NCBI RefSeq assembly: GCF_040372165.1
Contig: NZ_BAABWG010000005.1
Coordinates: 101,140 to 165,139, forward strand
Reading direction: 5' to 3'
Origin: Hydrogenophaga sp040372165
Lineage (GTDB): Bacteria; Pseudomonadota; Gammaproteobacteria; Burkholderiales; Burkholderiaceae_C
Length of the DNA: 64,000 nt
Positions 1-8,200 of the stretch are shown one piece after another. Within the stretch, counting starts at the first letter, position 1, and the number at the start of each line of letters is the position of its first letter. Made by a program: the position numbers and the translations under genes. Below the pieces are notes generated by a model that searched no databases, was not told the DNA's origin, and worked only from the letters and a program-made list of their open reading frames with translations.

Positions 1-117
1 CTGGGCCGGCGTCCAGACCACGCCCTCGGGCGTGGTCTCCACTTCGAACACCTGCTCGAGCTTTTCGACCACGGCGGGATAGACATCCCGGGCAATCAGC
101 AGTTGAGGCTTGTTCAT
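1..117 (-). CDS. D-2-hydroxyacid dehydrogenase, N-terminal fragment (cut by window edge)
   Basis: Only the first 39 codons lie in the window, starting with ATG at 117 and running off the left edge. The fragment opens with MNKPQLLIARDVYPAVVEKL and continues into an FEVE strand. This short beta-alpha-beta opening, with 'LLIAR' then 'VVEKLEQVFEVE', is typical of glyoxylate/hydroxypyruvate reductases and related D-2-hydroxyacid dehydrogenases. The NAD-binding and catalytic regions lie outside the window, so the assignment rests on the N-terminus alone. It is followed on the same strand by the antiporter gene upstream at 129-1550, only 11 bp away, so the two may be co-transcribed. Confidence 0.5.
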   Translation of the reverse strand, partial: MNKPQLLIARDVYPAVVEKLEQVFEVETTPEGVVWTPAQ

Positions 118-128
118 CGGCATGTGGC

Positions 129-1550
129 TCAGGCGAACCAGATCCAGGTCATGAAGGCAAACAATGGCATCAGAATACCGAACGACCAGACCATGTAGCC
201 AAAGAAGCTAGGCATGGGCACGCCACGATCTTCGGCAATGGCCTTGACCATCAGGTTGGGCGCGTTGCCAATGTAGGTGTTGGCCCCCATGAACACGGCA
301 CCGGCCGAAATGGCCACCAGGGTGGGCGCAAAGTTCGTCATCAGCGCAGCAGCATCACCACCCGCCGTATTGAAGAACACCAGGTAGGTCGGCGCATTGT
401 CCAGGAAGGAGCTGAGCAAACCGGTGGCCCAGAAGTACATGGCGGTGTTGTTGCTGCCATCAGGGTTGGTCACTGCACTGACCACCGCGGAGAACGGGCC
501 GCTGGTGCCAGCCTTGAGCATGGCGATGACAGGGATGATGGTCAGGAAGATGCCAGCGAACAGCTTTGCCACTTCCAGCATGGGCTCCCAGTTGAACTGG
601 TTGCTTGCGTGGACACTGTCCGGCGTGATCTTCAGCGAAACGATGGCCACCAGAATCAGGCCGACGTCGCGCACCAGGCCGGGCAGCCCAACATGCGTGC
701 CCGCAATGTTGAATTCGACGTCCGATTTCCAAAGGCCGCTCATGAGCACCAGTGCAACAATCACGCCGAGCAGCACGAAATTGATGGCGCCGTCAAAGCC
801 GAAGCGCGGCGTGTCGGGCGTGGGGTCCACCGGCTGAATCTCCTCGCGATGGTGGTAGTGCCACCAGTCGATCACGTAGAACAGCGTCAGCAACACGCCC
901 ACCAGGAACAATGTCTCCGGGAAGATGTTCTGCATTGTCCAGAAGAAGTCAACGCCCTTGAGGAAGCCCAGGAACAGTGGCGGATCGCCCAGCGGCGTCA
1001 ACGAACCGCCCGCGTTGGAGACGATGAAGATGAAGAACACGACCACATGCACCCGGTGCTTGCGGTTGTCATTGGCACGAATGAGAGGGCGAATAAGCAG
1101 CATGGACGCACCCGTGGTGCCCATGAAGCTGGCCAGCACTGCGCCGATGGCCAGAATGCCTGTATTGAGCGCAGGGCTCCCGTGCAGGTTGCCCCGCAAG
1201 AAGATCCCTCCCGCCACGGTGAACAGGGCAGTGAGCAGCAGAATGAACGGGATGTACTCGGCCAGAAGCGCGTGAATCAGGCCGGCGCCAGCTGCGCCGA
1301 AGCCGTACACGAAGGTAAATGGCACCATGAAAGCCAGTGCCCATCCTGCTGCCACCTTGCCGTAATGGTGATGCCAGAACGAAGGTGCCACCAAAGGCAT
1401 CAAGGCAATGGACAACAAGATGCCTGCAAAAGGCACCCCCCAAAGCACCGACAACTGACTGCCGTCCAGGTCGGCAGCCTGAGCAAAGCCAGGCAGCAGC
1501 GCCGCCATGACCACCAAAGCCCATTGCCAACGGGAACGTGTGAACACCAT
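129..1550 (-). CDS. NhaD-type sodium:proton antiporter
   Basis: The 473-residue protein is an inner-membrane ion transporter of the ArsB/NhaD superfamily, expected to exchange Na+ for H+. It begins with a signal-like hydrophobic segment ending in AQA near residue 25, followed by about a dozen hydrophobic helices. The segment SNAGGSLTPLGDPPLFLGF near residue 180 is the conserved NhaD signature, and a second half-repeat occurs around FLDNAPTYLVF. The ATG at 1550 is preceded by AGAGGAAA, a good ribosome binding site. The partial dehydrogenase gene follows closely on the same strand. Substrate specificity within the superfamily cannot be read from the sequence, but the GDPP motif favours NhaD over citrate or arsenite carriers. 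Confidence 0.82.
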   Translation of the reverse strand: MVFTRSRWQWALVVMAALLPGFAQAADLDGSQLSVLWGVPFAGILLSIALMPLVAPSFWHHHYGKVAAGWALAFMVPFTFVYGFGAAGAGLIHALLAEYIPFILLLTALFTVAGGIFLRGNLHGSPALNTGILAIGAVLASFMGTTGASMLLIRPLIRANDNRKHRVHVVVFFIFIVSNAGGSLTPLGDPPLFLGFLKGVDFFWTMQNIFPETLFLVGVLLTLFYVIDWWHYHHREEIQPVDPTPDTPRFGFDGAINFVLLGVIVALVLMSGLWKSDVEFNIAGTHVGLPGLVRDVGLILVAIVSLKITPDSVHASNQFNWEPMLEVAKLFAGIFLTIIPVIAMLKAGTSGPFSAVVSAVTNPDGSNNTAMYFWATGLLSSFLDNAPTYLVFFNTAGGDAAALMTNFAPTLVAISAGAVFMGANTYIGNAPNLMVKAIAEDRGVPMPSFFGYMVWSFGILMPLFAFMTWIWFA

Positions 1551-1651
1551 GTCTTTCCTCTTGCTCTATTTCGTGGCTCGGGCTTTCACCCGAATCCAGG
1601 TTGTGATCGAAACGGAGGCGAAACGCCCCACCTCCATTGACTGCGCCAGTA

Positions 1652-1999
1652 TCAGACAGCCAGCAACTCGACTTCAAACAGCAGCGTGGCATTTGGCGGG
1701 ATGACGCCGCCCGCGCCACGGGCGCCATAGCCCAGCTCCGGAGGCAGCACCAGGCGGCGAGTGCCGCCAACGGCCATACCTTGAACGCCCTCATCCCAAC
1801 CCTGGATCACATGCCCTGCCCCCAGAGGAAACGCAAAGGGCTGGCCACGGTCCTTGCTGGAGTCGAACTTGTTGCCCTGGACGCCATCATTGAACAACCA
1901 GCCGGTGTAATGCACCTGGACATGCTGGCCTGCTTTGGCCACATCGCCCTCGCCAACCACAACGTCTTCGTATTGCAGGCCGCTAGCGGTGGTATTCAT
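1652..1999 (-). CDS. FKBP-type peptidyl-prolyl cis-trans isomerase
   Basis: This is a small single-domain FKBP of 115 residues that isomerises X-Pro bonds. The domain runs through the whole protein: VHYTGWLFNDG near residue 30, FDSSKDRGQPFAFPLG, then VIQGWDEGVQGMAVGG and the C-terminal LGYGARGAGGVIPPNATLLF. These are the standard active-site and beta-strand motifs. There is no signal peptide, so it is probably cytoplasmic. The ATG at 1999 was chosen because AGGAGACTTTC lies directly before it; an upstream in-frame ATG at 2044 would add 15 hydrophobic residues without a ribosome site. Its length equals that of other short bacterial FKBPs. Confidence 0.92.
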   Translation of the reverse strand: MNTTASGLQYEDVVVGEGDVAKAGQHVQVHYTGWLFNDGVQGNKFDSSKDRGQPFAFPLGAGHVIQGWDEGVQGMAVGGTRRLVLPPELGYGARGAGGVIPPNATLLFEVELLAV

Positions 2000-2111
2000 G
2001 AAAGTCTCCTGTATCTGAATCAAACTGAAAAACAAAAGGCACAAGCCGAAGGCCGAATTATTCCAGCCCCGGCTGAGGGTGGCCTGACATGCGCCCTACC
2101 CGAACGACTGG

Positions 2112-2858
2112 TCAGCTACCAAGCCATCGTGTGAATGACGCCACCGGCTCACGGGGCGTACGGTATGTGTTGACCACATTGCTCTCGTCAGCGTACCCCA
2201 GCGCCATGCCGCACACCAGCATCTCGCTCTCTGCTGCACCGACGTGGGGCAGGATGATTCTGGAATAGTGGTTCCAGGCGGCCTGCGGGCAGGTATGAAG
2301 TCCGTGCGCCCTGGCGAGCACCATGAGGTTTTGCAGGAACATGCCGTAGTCCACCAAAGACCCTCGGCCCATGACCTTGTCCAACGTGAACATCATGCCG
2401 ACCGGCGCGTCAAAGAAGCGGAAGTTGCGCTGGTGCTGGGCATGCATGCGGTCTTTGTCGCCCTTGCCAATGCCCAGCAGACCGTACAGCCCCCACCCAT
2501 TGTCCCGGCGGCGATCAATGTAAGGGCTGACCCATTCGGCCGGGTAGTAATCGTATTCTTCCTGATAGGCGGCGGCCTGCGAGGGGTCGACACGGACAGA
2601 GTCGTGTGCGGCGCAAACCTTCTCCACCAACGAATCCCGGGCACTGCCCTGCAGCACATAGACTTTCCATGGCTGCGTATTGGTGCCCGATGGTGCGCGC
2701 GATGCGACGGAGAGAATCTGCTCGAGCGTGCTGCGATCAACCGGGTCAGGCTTGAACGCGCGCACCGACATGCGGCTATCGATGGCCATCTCCACACTTG
2801 CCCGATCAATATTGCCCGTGGCAGTAGCGCCAGGCCCCTGAGTTCCGTGATGTGTCAT
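2112..2858 (-). CDS. nitroreductase family FMN oxidoreductase
   Basis: The 248-residue protein has the nitroreductase fold: an N-terminal SRMSVRAF FMN-binding segment near residue 28, the RAPSGTNTQPWKVYV motif near residue 54, and the C-terminal half with GLHTCPQAAW and a MALGYAD strand. Members reduce nitroaromatics, quinones or flavins with NAD(P)H; the natural substrate here cannot be inferred. The start codon overlaps the stop codon of the upstream thioesterase gene by 4 bp (ATGA type), so the two are translationally coupled and form an operon. A variant of the family acting on aromatic substrates would fit the wider catabolic context, but that is inference. Confidence 0.88.
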   Translation of the reverse strand: MTHHGTQGPGATATGNIDRASVEMAIDSRMSVRAFKPDPVDRSTLEQILSVASRAPSGTNTQPWKVYVLQGSARDSLVEKVCAAHDSVRVDPSQAAAYQEEYDYYPAEWVSPYIDRRRDNGWGLYGLLGIGKGDKDRMHAQHQRNFRFFDAPVGMMFTLDKVMGRGSLVDYGMFLQNLMVLARAHGLHTCPQAAWNHYSRIILPHVGAAESEMLVCGMALGYADESNVVNTYRTPREPVASFTRWLGS

Positions 2859-3319
2859 GTCAATGTCTCCAGCGCAGCTCTCAACCGCTCGGGCAAAGGC
2901 ACGGGGCGCCGCGTTTCACGGTCCACGTACACATGCACGAAGTGGCCACAAGCCGCTGTGTTGTTGTCTTCGTCATTCCCGTCGCTGGCAAACAGGCCCA
3001 CCTCGTAGCGCACACTGGATGAACCCAGGCGCGCCACACGCAACCCGGCCTGTACCGGTTGAGGAAAGGCCAGCGGCGCAAAGTAGTTGCACTGGGTTTC
3101 CACAACCAGGCCAATCACCTCGCCTTCATGGATGTCCAGCACACCTTGCTCGATCAGCCACCCGTTGACGGCCGTATCAAACCAGCTGTAGTACACCACG
3201 TTATTGACGTGGCCATAGAGGTCGTTGTCGCTCCAGCGGGTACCGATATCACGAAATGCCTTGTAGTGGCTGCGAGGAAGGGCTGCTGGCCGGTGGGAAG
3301 CTTGCTGGGTTTGCGACAT
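2855..3319 (-). CDS. hotdog-fold acyl-CoA thioesterase (4HBT family)
   Basis: The 154-residue protein is a single hotdog domain of the 4-hydroxybenzoyl-CoA thioesterase/YbgC type. The signature RWSDNDLYGHVNNVVYYSWF lies near residues 28-47, with the usual catalytic Asp position replaced by the DNDLYGHVNN variant common in this family. The remainder contains the expected long strands ending with HVYVDRETRRPVPLP. It probably hydrolyses a short or aromatic acyl-CoA. It is encoded directly before the nitroreductase with a 4-bp overlap. It is distinct from the second thioesterase at 52033-52452, which carries the classic FGDCDPAG motif. Confidence 0.85.
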   Translation of the reverse strand: MSQTQQASHRPAALPRSHYKAFRDIGTRWSDNDLYGHVNNVVYYSWFDTAVNGWLIEQGVLDIHEGEVIGLVVETQCNYFAPLAFPQPVQAGLRVARLGSSSVRYEVGLFASDGNDEDNNTAACGHFVHVYVDRETRRPVPLPERLRAALETLT

Positions 3320-3391
3320 CAGGGCATTTTGCCAGCGACCGGGCCCTCATGTCCCGTATGGGGTGTACGCCCCCGCCGATCACCGGGTTCT

Positions 3392-4372
3392 TCAGGCGTC
3401 CCCATGCCTTTCCCGAGGGGCCGGCGGCGTGGCATTAGCGTGTCCGGAAGCTTTCTCCCACCGGGCGAAGTACTCCAAAGCCACCTTGTAGGAGTTCATC
3501 TGAACCTGCACCGTGGCGTCTATATCGTGCCCATACCCCCCGGCCATCACCATGGCCAGAGGCAGGCGTCTTTGCCAGGCCCAGTCAAACACCCGTCGAT
3601 CTCGCGCCTCCATCCCGTCATCGCTCAGTTTCAGCCGCCCCAGCCGGTCGCCTTCATGTGCGTCTGCGCCAGCGAGGTATATGACGAAGCCCGCATCAAA
3701 GCGCTCTTCGAGCGTCTGCAAGGCCTGCTCAAGGGCTTGCAGATAAGCGTCGTCGCGGCAGCCGTCAGGCAGGGGGACATCCAGATCGCTGGGTTCTTTG
3801 CGGAAGGGAAAGTTCTTTTCTCCATGGAGCGACAGGGTAAAGACGGAATCGTCGCCAGCAAAGATGTGAGCCGTACCGTTTCCCTGGTGCACGTCCAGAT
3901 CGATGATGGCCACCCGCAATGGGCTGCGACTTGTCCTGCCATGCTCGGCCTGCATCAGGCGAGCTGCCACCGCCGCATCATTGAAGACACAGAAACCGCC
4001 CCCCTTGTGTGCATAGGCATGGTGGGTTCCCCCAGCGATGTTGGCCGCCACACCGTCTCCAGCCAGCGCGCACCGGCTGGCCTGGACCGTCGCGCCAACC
4101 GACCGGCGGGCACGCTCACCCATGGCTTCGCTCCAGGGAAAACCGATCTCCCGCTGCGCCGCTTCCGGCAGTGATCCATCCATGATGGCTTTGACATAAG
4201 CCGGCGAATGAACCAGCGCAAGCTCACCATCGGTGGCAGCGTCGGCCTGCCCCATTTCTATTTGCGGCAGCTCCCCTGCCACTCGCTCCTTCAGACGCGA
4301 GTACTTGTGCATGGGAAAACGATGGCCCTGCGGCAGCGGCAAGACGAATTGCGTGGCGTAGAACACTTTCAC
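3392..4372 (-). CDS. histone deacetylase family protein (class II-like, acetoin utilisation/AcuC type)
   Basis: The 326-residue protein carries the arginase/deacetylase fold. Visible landmarks are GGTHHAYAHKGGGFCVFND around residues 125-143, the metal-binding IIDLDVHQGNGT near residue 165, SLHGEKNFPF, and the C-terminal MVMAGGYGHDI. Asp and His of DLDVH and a later Asp in GADAHEGDRLG supply the zinc ligands. Bacterial members deacetylate small molecules, acetylpolyamines or proteins; the substrate here is unknown. The start is GTG at 4372 preceded by GAGGTGG. The gene is divergent from the phasin gene, and one of the three palindromes (4413-4427) lies close to its start, so the two could share control. 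Confidence 0.88.
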   Translation of the reverse strand: MKVFYATQFVLPLPQGHRFPMHKYSRLKERVAGELPQIEMGQADAATDGELALVHSPAYVKAIMDGSLPEAAQREIGFPWSEAMGERARRSVGATVQASRCALAGDGVAANIAGGTHHAYAHKGGGFCVFNDAAVAARLMQAEHGRTSRSPLRVAIIDLDVHQGNGTAHIFAGDDSVFTLSLHGEKNFPFRKEPSDLDVPLPDGCRDDAYLQALEQALQTLEERFDAGFVIYLAGADAHEGDRLGRLKLSDDGMEARDRRVFDWAWQRRLPLAMVMAGGYGHDIDATVQVQMNSYKVALEYFARWEKASGHANATPPAPRERHGDA

Positions 4373-4412
4373 CAGGCCACCTCAATTGACGGCGGTAGGT
4401 CAGCGCTCCATT

Positions 4413-4427
4413 TATTGCAGCGCAATA
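4413..4427. promoter_or_regulatory. operator-like palindrome 1 near HDAC start
   Basis: The sequence TATTGC-AGC-GCAATA is a perfect inverted repeat with 6-bp arms and a 3-bp centre. It lies 40 bp upstream of the deacetylase start and is related to two more sites at 4502 and 4561. The shared TTGC-N3-GCAA core suggests one regulator; the PHA regulator PhaR is the obvious candidate next to a phasin gene. Confidence 0.55.
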
Positions 4428-4501
4428 TTCCCGTCGCACCGAAGCCAAAAAACTTGCTGAACACCACGTAAACACTGGCCATTAGATACTTCACTCTAAT
4501 A

Positions 4502-4516
4502 TGCTGCAACGCAACA
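4502..4516. promoter_or_regulatory. operator-like palindrome 2 upstream of phasin promoter
   Basis: TGCTGC-AAC-GCAACA is an imperfect inverted repeat with one mismatch between arms. It ends 8 bp before the -35-like element of the phasin promoter. It shares the TGC-N3-GCA core with the palindromes at 4413 and 4561. Confidence 0.55.
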
Positions 4517-4524
4517 AAAAAGAC

Positions 4525-4552
4525 TTGCAATGCTCAATCCGAGATCTATAAT
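4525..4552 (+). promoter_or_regulatory. sigma-70-type promoter of the phasin gene
   Basis: TTGCAA at 4525-4530 and a consensus TATAAT at 4547-4552 are separated by 16 bp. The predicted start of transcription, about 4559, falls directly on the third palindrome, which fits a repressor that blocks initiation. A leader of roughly 115 nt precedes the phasin start codon. Confidence 0.65.
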
Positions 4553-4560
4553 ACAAACCA

Positions 4561-4575
4561 TGTTGCAGCGCAGCA
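4561..4575. promoter_or_regulatory. operator-like palindrome 3 at the phasin transcription start
   Basis: TGTTGC-AGC-GCAGCA, extended on both sides to CCATG...CATGG, is a near-perfect inverted repeat covering the expected +1 of the phasin promoter. Its core matches palindromes 1 and 2. A site over +1 plus one just upstream of -35 is the layout expected for PhaR repression of phasin genes. Confidence 0.6.
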
Positions 4576-4674
4576 TGGTCCAACGGCCCCCAGGGAGGCA
4601 TGAAAAAACAAGGACAGCGGCACCGCAGCAAACATCGAAACCCTCACTCTATCCACCCTCTAGGAGTACAAATT

Positions 4675-5217
4675 ATGATGACCGCTGACCAAATCGTCGC
4701 TGCCCAGAAAGCCAACGTTGAGACCCTGTTCGGCCTGACCCAGAAAGCTTTCGACGGCGTCGAGAAACTGGTTGACCTGAACATCCAGGCCACCAAGGCT
4801 GCCATGAGCGAGTCCGCCGAGACCGCCCAGGCCATGATGAGCGTGAAAGACGCTCAGGAATTGCTGGCTCTGCAAGCTAGCCTGATGCAGCCTCTGGCTG
4901 AGAAGACTGTTGCCTACAGCCGCCACCTGTACGACATCGCCACCGGTACCGGCGCTGCTTTCTCCAAAGCTGCCGAGTCCCAGGCTGCTGACGCACAGAA
5001 GAAGATGATGGCTGTTGTGGACAATGCTGCCAAGAACGCTCCTGCTGGTTCCGAGTCTGCTGTTGCCGTGATGAAGAGCTCCTTCTCCGCCGCCAACAAC
5101 GCCATGGAATCCGTGCAGAAGGCTGTCAAGCAAGCCACCGAAATGGCTGAAGCCAACTTCAACGCCATGACCGCCACTGCTGTGAGCGCTGCCAAGCCAG
5201 CTGGCCGCAAGCGTTAA
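4675..5217 (+). CDS. phaP: phasin (PHA granule-associated protein)
   Basis: The 180-residue protein is a phasin that coats polyhydroxyalkanoate granules. It shows the family pattern from the start: MTADQIVAAQKANVETLFGL, then FDGVEKLVDLNIQATKAAM, then SVKDAQELLALQASLMQP. It is almost entirely amphipathic helix, Ala-rich, without cysteines, and has a basic C-terminal tail ending KPAGRKR. The start at 4675 follows TAGGAGTACAAATT; a second ATG at 4678 is equally possible. Codon use is strongly biased, as expected for an abundant protein. A strong promoter with operator-like palindromes precedes it and a clear terminator follows at 5396, so it is monocistronic. Confidence 0.93.
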   Translation: MMTADQIVAAQKANVETLFGLTQKAFDGVEKLVDLNIQATKAAMSESAETAQAMMSVKDAQELLALQASLMQPLAEKTVAYSRHLYDIATGTGAAFSKAAESQAADAQKKMMAVVDNAAKNAPAGSESAVAVMKSSFSAANNAMESVQKAVKQATEMAEANFNAMTATAVSAAKPAGRKR

Positions 5218-5395
5218 TTTTCAAAATGGTCTGTTTGGCCATGGGTTCTCCGGCTTTTGACATCGGTCAAGGCTGACATACTGAACCTGTCGCAAGATAC
5301 CGTCACACAGCGTGAGTGGCGGTGTCTGGAAACAGACCGTTTCTCAGGTTGTCTCCTCGGGTCCCTTTCGAATTCCGTATTCATCGGACCCTTCA

Positions 5396-5426
5396 AGCCC
5401 TCACTCTTCAGTGAGGGCTTTTTTTC
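5396..5426 (+). terminator. rho-independent terminator
   Basis: AGCCCTCAC, a 6-nt loop, and GTGAGGGCT form a perfect 9-bp stem followed by a run of seven T. It ends transcription from the phasin side, about 180 bp after the phasin stop codon and upstream of the alcohol dehydrogenase gene. Confidence 0.88.
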
Positions 5427-5546
5427 GCCTTTGGGACAGTCCCGGCTTGCGCAGCCAGGCCTCTTGGCGCATGCTCTGCTGACAATGCACCGCACAAGAG
5501 CCGAGCCTCTGGCATCGGCTCCAGCCATCATTTCAGGAGACTTTTC

Positions 5547-6701
5547 ATGTCCGGTTTCGTGTTCGAGACAGTTCCCCGCATCATTTGCGAGCAAGGCGGC
5601 ATCACCCGCCTGGGCGAACTCGCAGCCGACCTGGGCGCAAAGCGGCTCTTCATCGTGACCGATGCGGGCCTTGTCAAGGCAGGCTTGCTGGACAAAGCAC
5701 TCGAATCACTCAAGTCAGCTGGTCAGGACGCCACGGTATATGCCGAGGTCCTGGCAGACCCACCAGAGGAACGGGTAGAAGCAGCGGTTCAGGCTGCGCT
5801 TGAGGCCAAGGCTGACGGTGTGGTCGGCCTGGGTGGCGGCAGCTCCATGGACACCGCCAAGCTGGTGGCCTTGCTGGCATGCACACAGCAGGCCTTGCCT
5901 TCTGTATACGGAATTGGCCTGGCCAAAGGGCCGCGACTGCCGTTGATCCAGGTGCCCACCACGGCCGGCACGGGCTCGGAAGTCACGCCCATCGCCATCG
6001 TCACAACACCTTCCAACGAGAAGAAAGGTGTGGTCTCCCCTCTGCTCTACCCCGACCTGGCCCTGCTCGACAGCCACCTCACACTCGGCCTGCCACCGGC
6101 GGTAACGGCCATGACCGGGGTCGACGCCATGGTGCATGCCATCGAGGCCTACACCTCCAAGATCAAGAAAAACGTCTTGTCCGATGCGCTGGCAGTCAAG
6201 GCGCTGCAGTTGCTGTATGCCAACTTGCCAGCCGCGGTAGAGGATGGCAAGGATCCGGCCGTTCGGGAAGCCATGCTCAGTGGTTCGCTGTTTGCAGGCA
6301 TGGCCTTTGCCAACGCACCGGTGGCTGCCGTCCATGCATTCGCCTACCCGCTTGGCGGCCATTTCCACCTGCCCCACGGCTTGTCCAACTCTCTTGTCCT
6401 CGGCCCCGTTCTGGACTTCAACCTGAACGCAGCCCAAACGGAATATGCCGAACTGGGGCGCGCCATCCTGCCCGAGCACACCACCAGCAACGACAAGGTG
6501 GCCGCCCGTGCTTTCCTTGACGCCATTCGCGCCCGGGTCGCCGCCATGCCCTATGCCCAGAACCTGCGCGAAGCCGGCGTCCAGCAGGAGTCGTTGCCCA
6601 TGCTGGTCAAGGATGTGATGCAGATCGAACGTCTGCTCGTCAACAACCCTCGCGAGGTCACCGAGGAAGACGCCCACGCCATCTACCAGGCAGCGTTCTG
6701 A
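5547..6701 (+). CDS. iron-containing alcohol dehydrogenase
   Basis: The 384-residue protein is a group III metal-dependent alcohol dehydrogenase that interconverts an alcohol and aldehyde with NAD(P). The dinucleotide motif GLGGGSSMDTAK lies near residue 93. Metal ligands are visible in GVDAMVHAIEAYTS (Asp and His near residues 191-195) and in HAFAYPLGGHFHLPHG (two His near residues 262 and 276). Length and motif spacing are typical. ATG at 5547 follows CAGGAGACTTTTC. It stands alone between the phasin terminator and the iron transport gene. Substrate is unknown; maleylacetate reductases and lactaldehyde reductases are relatives. Confidence 0.9.
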   Translation: MSGFVFETVPRIICEQGGITRLGELAADLGAKRLFIVTDAGLVKAGLLDKALESLKSAGQDATVYAEVLADPPEERVEAAVQAALEAKADGVVGLGGGSSMDTAKLVALLACTQQALPSVYGIGLAKGPRLPLIQVPTTAGTGSEVTPIAIVTTPSNEKKGVVSPLLYPDLALLDSHLTLGLPPAVTAMTGVDAMVHAIEAYTSKIKKNVLSDALAVKALQLLYANLPAAVEDGKDPAVREAMLSGSLFAGMAFANAPVAAVHAFAYPLGGHFHLPHGLSNSLVLGPVLDFNLNAAQTEYAELGRAILPEHTTSNDKVAARAFLDAIRARVAAMPYAQNLREAGVQQESLPMLVKDVMQIERLLVNNPREVTEEDAHAIYQAAF

Positions 6702-6772
6702 CCGGAGACCGCCGCCCGTACGGGCCGGGGTCAGCCCATGGCGTGTGAATCAGATCGTCAGGCGCATGGTAG

Positions 6773-6804
6773 CAACTGAGAATCATTCTTGTTTCTGTTA
6801 ATAT
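6773..6804 (+). promoter_or_regulatory. Fur-box-like site and -10 region of the iron-binding protein gene
   Basis: GAGAAT-C-ATTCTT at 6778-6790 is a 6-1-6 inverted repeat (one mismatch) matching the ferric uptake regulator box pattern. TTAATAT at 6798-6804 just downstream could be the -10 element. Position upstream of a ferric-iron binding protein gene supports iron repression by Fur. Confidence 0.6.
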
Positions 6805-6910
6805 CCAGGACAGACAGTCGCTACCTGCGCGCCACTTGCCACGGAAATGGACATGTGCCTGCGCCGGTAGATAACCAGAACCCCTCTCAGCAATCATTGG
6901 ACAGGACAAC

Positions 6911-8026
6911 ATGACCCGCAAGTTCAGCTCGCCCCAGCAAAGCCCGGCCCAGGCCAAGACCCGTTTCAGCCTCAGTAAGCCACACTCTGCCATTGCCATG
7001 GCTGTCGCCACTGCCGCCGCGGCCATGATGGCTATCCCTGCCCAGGCCGAGGAAAATGTCCTCAACCTCTACTCCGCTCGCCACTATCAGACGGACGAAG
7101 CGATGTACGCCGAGTTCACCAAGCAAACAGGCATCAAGATCAACCGCGTGGACGCTGATGATGCAGGCATCATCGCTCGCCTCAAAGCTGAAGGCGCAGC
7201 ATCTCCTGCCGATGTCGTCATGCTGGTCGACGCTGCGCGCCTGGCCGTGGCCAACGACCAAGGCCTGTTCCAGCCCATCCAGTCAGCCAAGCTCGACGAG
7301 GCGATTCCCGCCAACCTGCGTGCTGACAAAGGTCCGCAGGGCGTGACCTGGACCGGTTTCTCCACCCGCGCTCGTGTGATCGTCTATGACCCACTGCGCG
7401 TCAAGGCCGAGGACGTTGCCACCTACGCCCAACTGGCTGACCCGAAGCTCAAAGGCATGCTCTGCACCCGCACGGGCTCACACCCTTACAACCTCTCGCT
7501 GTTTGCCACGGTGATCGAGCAGATGGGCGACCAGAAAGGCGAAGCCTGGCTCAAGGGTCTGGTCGACAACATGGCACGCTCACCCAAGGGAGGCGACACC
7601 GACCAGATCCGCGGAGTGGCATCCGGAGAATGCGGTGTGGCCATCACCAACTCCTACTACGCGGCGCGCCTGGTTGCATCCAGCAAACCTGAAGACCGCG
7701 CAGTGATGGAAAAGGTCCGAGTCGTGTTCCCCAACCAAGGCACCACAGGCACCCACGTCAACATTGCGGGCGCCGGCGTGGCCAAGCATGCCAAGCACAA
7801 GGAAGCCGCAGTGGCCTTCATGGAATACCTGGCCAGCCCGTTTGCCCAGGAGTATTTCGCCAACGGCAACAATGAGTTCCCCGCCGCAAAAGGCATGAAA
7901 CTGGACAACCCGGCGCTCAAGGCCATTGGCGGCGACAACTTCAAGGCCGAGACTGTGCCACTGGGCGTGGTGGCCAAGAACATGACCAAGGTTCAGCAGA
8001 TGCTGGATCGGGTGGGATACAAGTAA
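6911..8026 (+). CDS. periplasmic Fe(III)-binding protein of an ABC transporter (FbpA/FutA family)
   Basis: The 371-residue protein is the substrate-binding part of a ferric iron ABC importer. After a long basic leader, a hydrophobic stretch ending in AMMAIPAQA (cleavage near residue 45) directs export. The mature part begins NVLNLYSARHYQTDEAMYAEF, the typical opening of this family, and contains a Tyr pair in ITNSYYAARL near residue 245 that binds iron in FbpA. The leader is unusually long (about 45 residues); an internal start may exist, but no better ribosome site is seen. The permease and ATPase genes are not adjacent, so they must lie elsewhere. A Fur-like box lies upstream. Confidence 0.88.
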   Translation: MTRKFSSPQQSPAQAKTRFSLSKPHSAIAMAVATAAAAMMAIPAQAEENVLNLYSARHYQTDEAMYAEFTKQTGIKINRVDADDAGIIARLKAEGAASPADVVMLVDAARLAVANDQGLFQPIQSAKLDEAIPANLRADKGPQGVTWTGFSTRARVIVYDPLRVKAEDVATYAQLADPKLKGMLCTRTGSHPYNLSLFATVIEQMGDQKGEAWLKGLVDNMARSPKGGDTDQIRGVASGECGVAITNSYYAARLVASSKPEDRAVMEKVRVVFPNQGTTGTHVNIAGAGVAKHAKHKEAAVAFMEYLASPFAQEYFANGNNEFPAAKGMKLDNPALKAIGGDNFKAETVPLGVVAKNMTKVQQMLDRVGYK

Positions 8027-8200
8027 GGCGTCTTCCCTTTCTTCATTCTTCTTCCTTTTTCCTTTTTTCCTTTTCAAGGTTTTTGGTTGGGCACTGCCTC
8101 CTTTGGGGGGTGGTGCCTTTTCTTTTGTCCTTTCCTTTTGTCCTGTTCTTTTGCCTGCAACGCCCCTGCCCCTGAGTCACCTTCTTTCATCCTGCATTTC

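Noticed and set aside
8040..8085. T-rich stretch after the iron-binding protein gene as a rho-independent terminator
   Set aside because: There is a pyrimidine run but no stem preceding it, so an intrinsic terminator is not supported.
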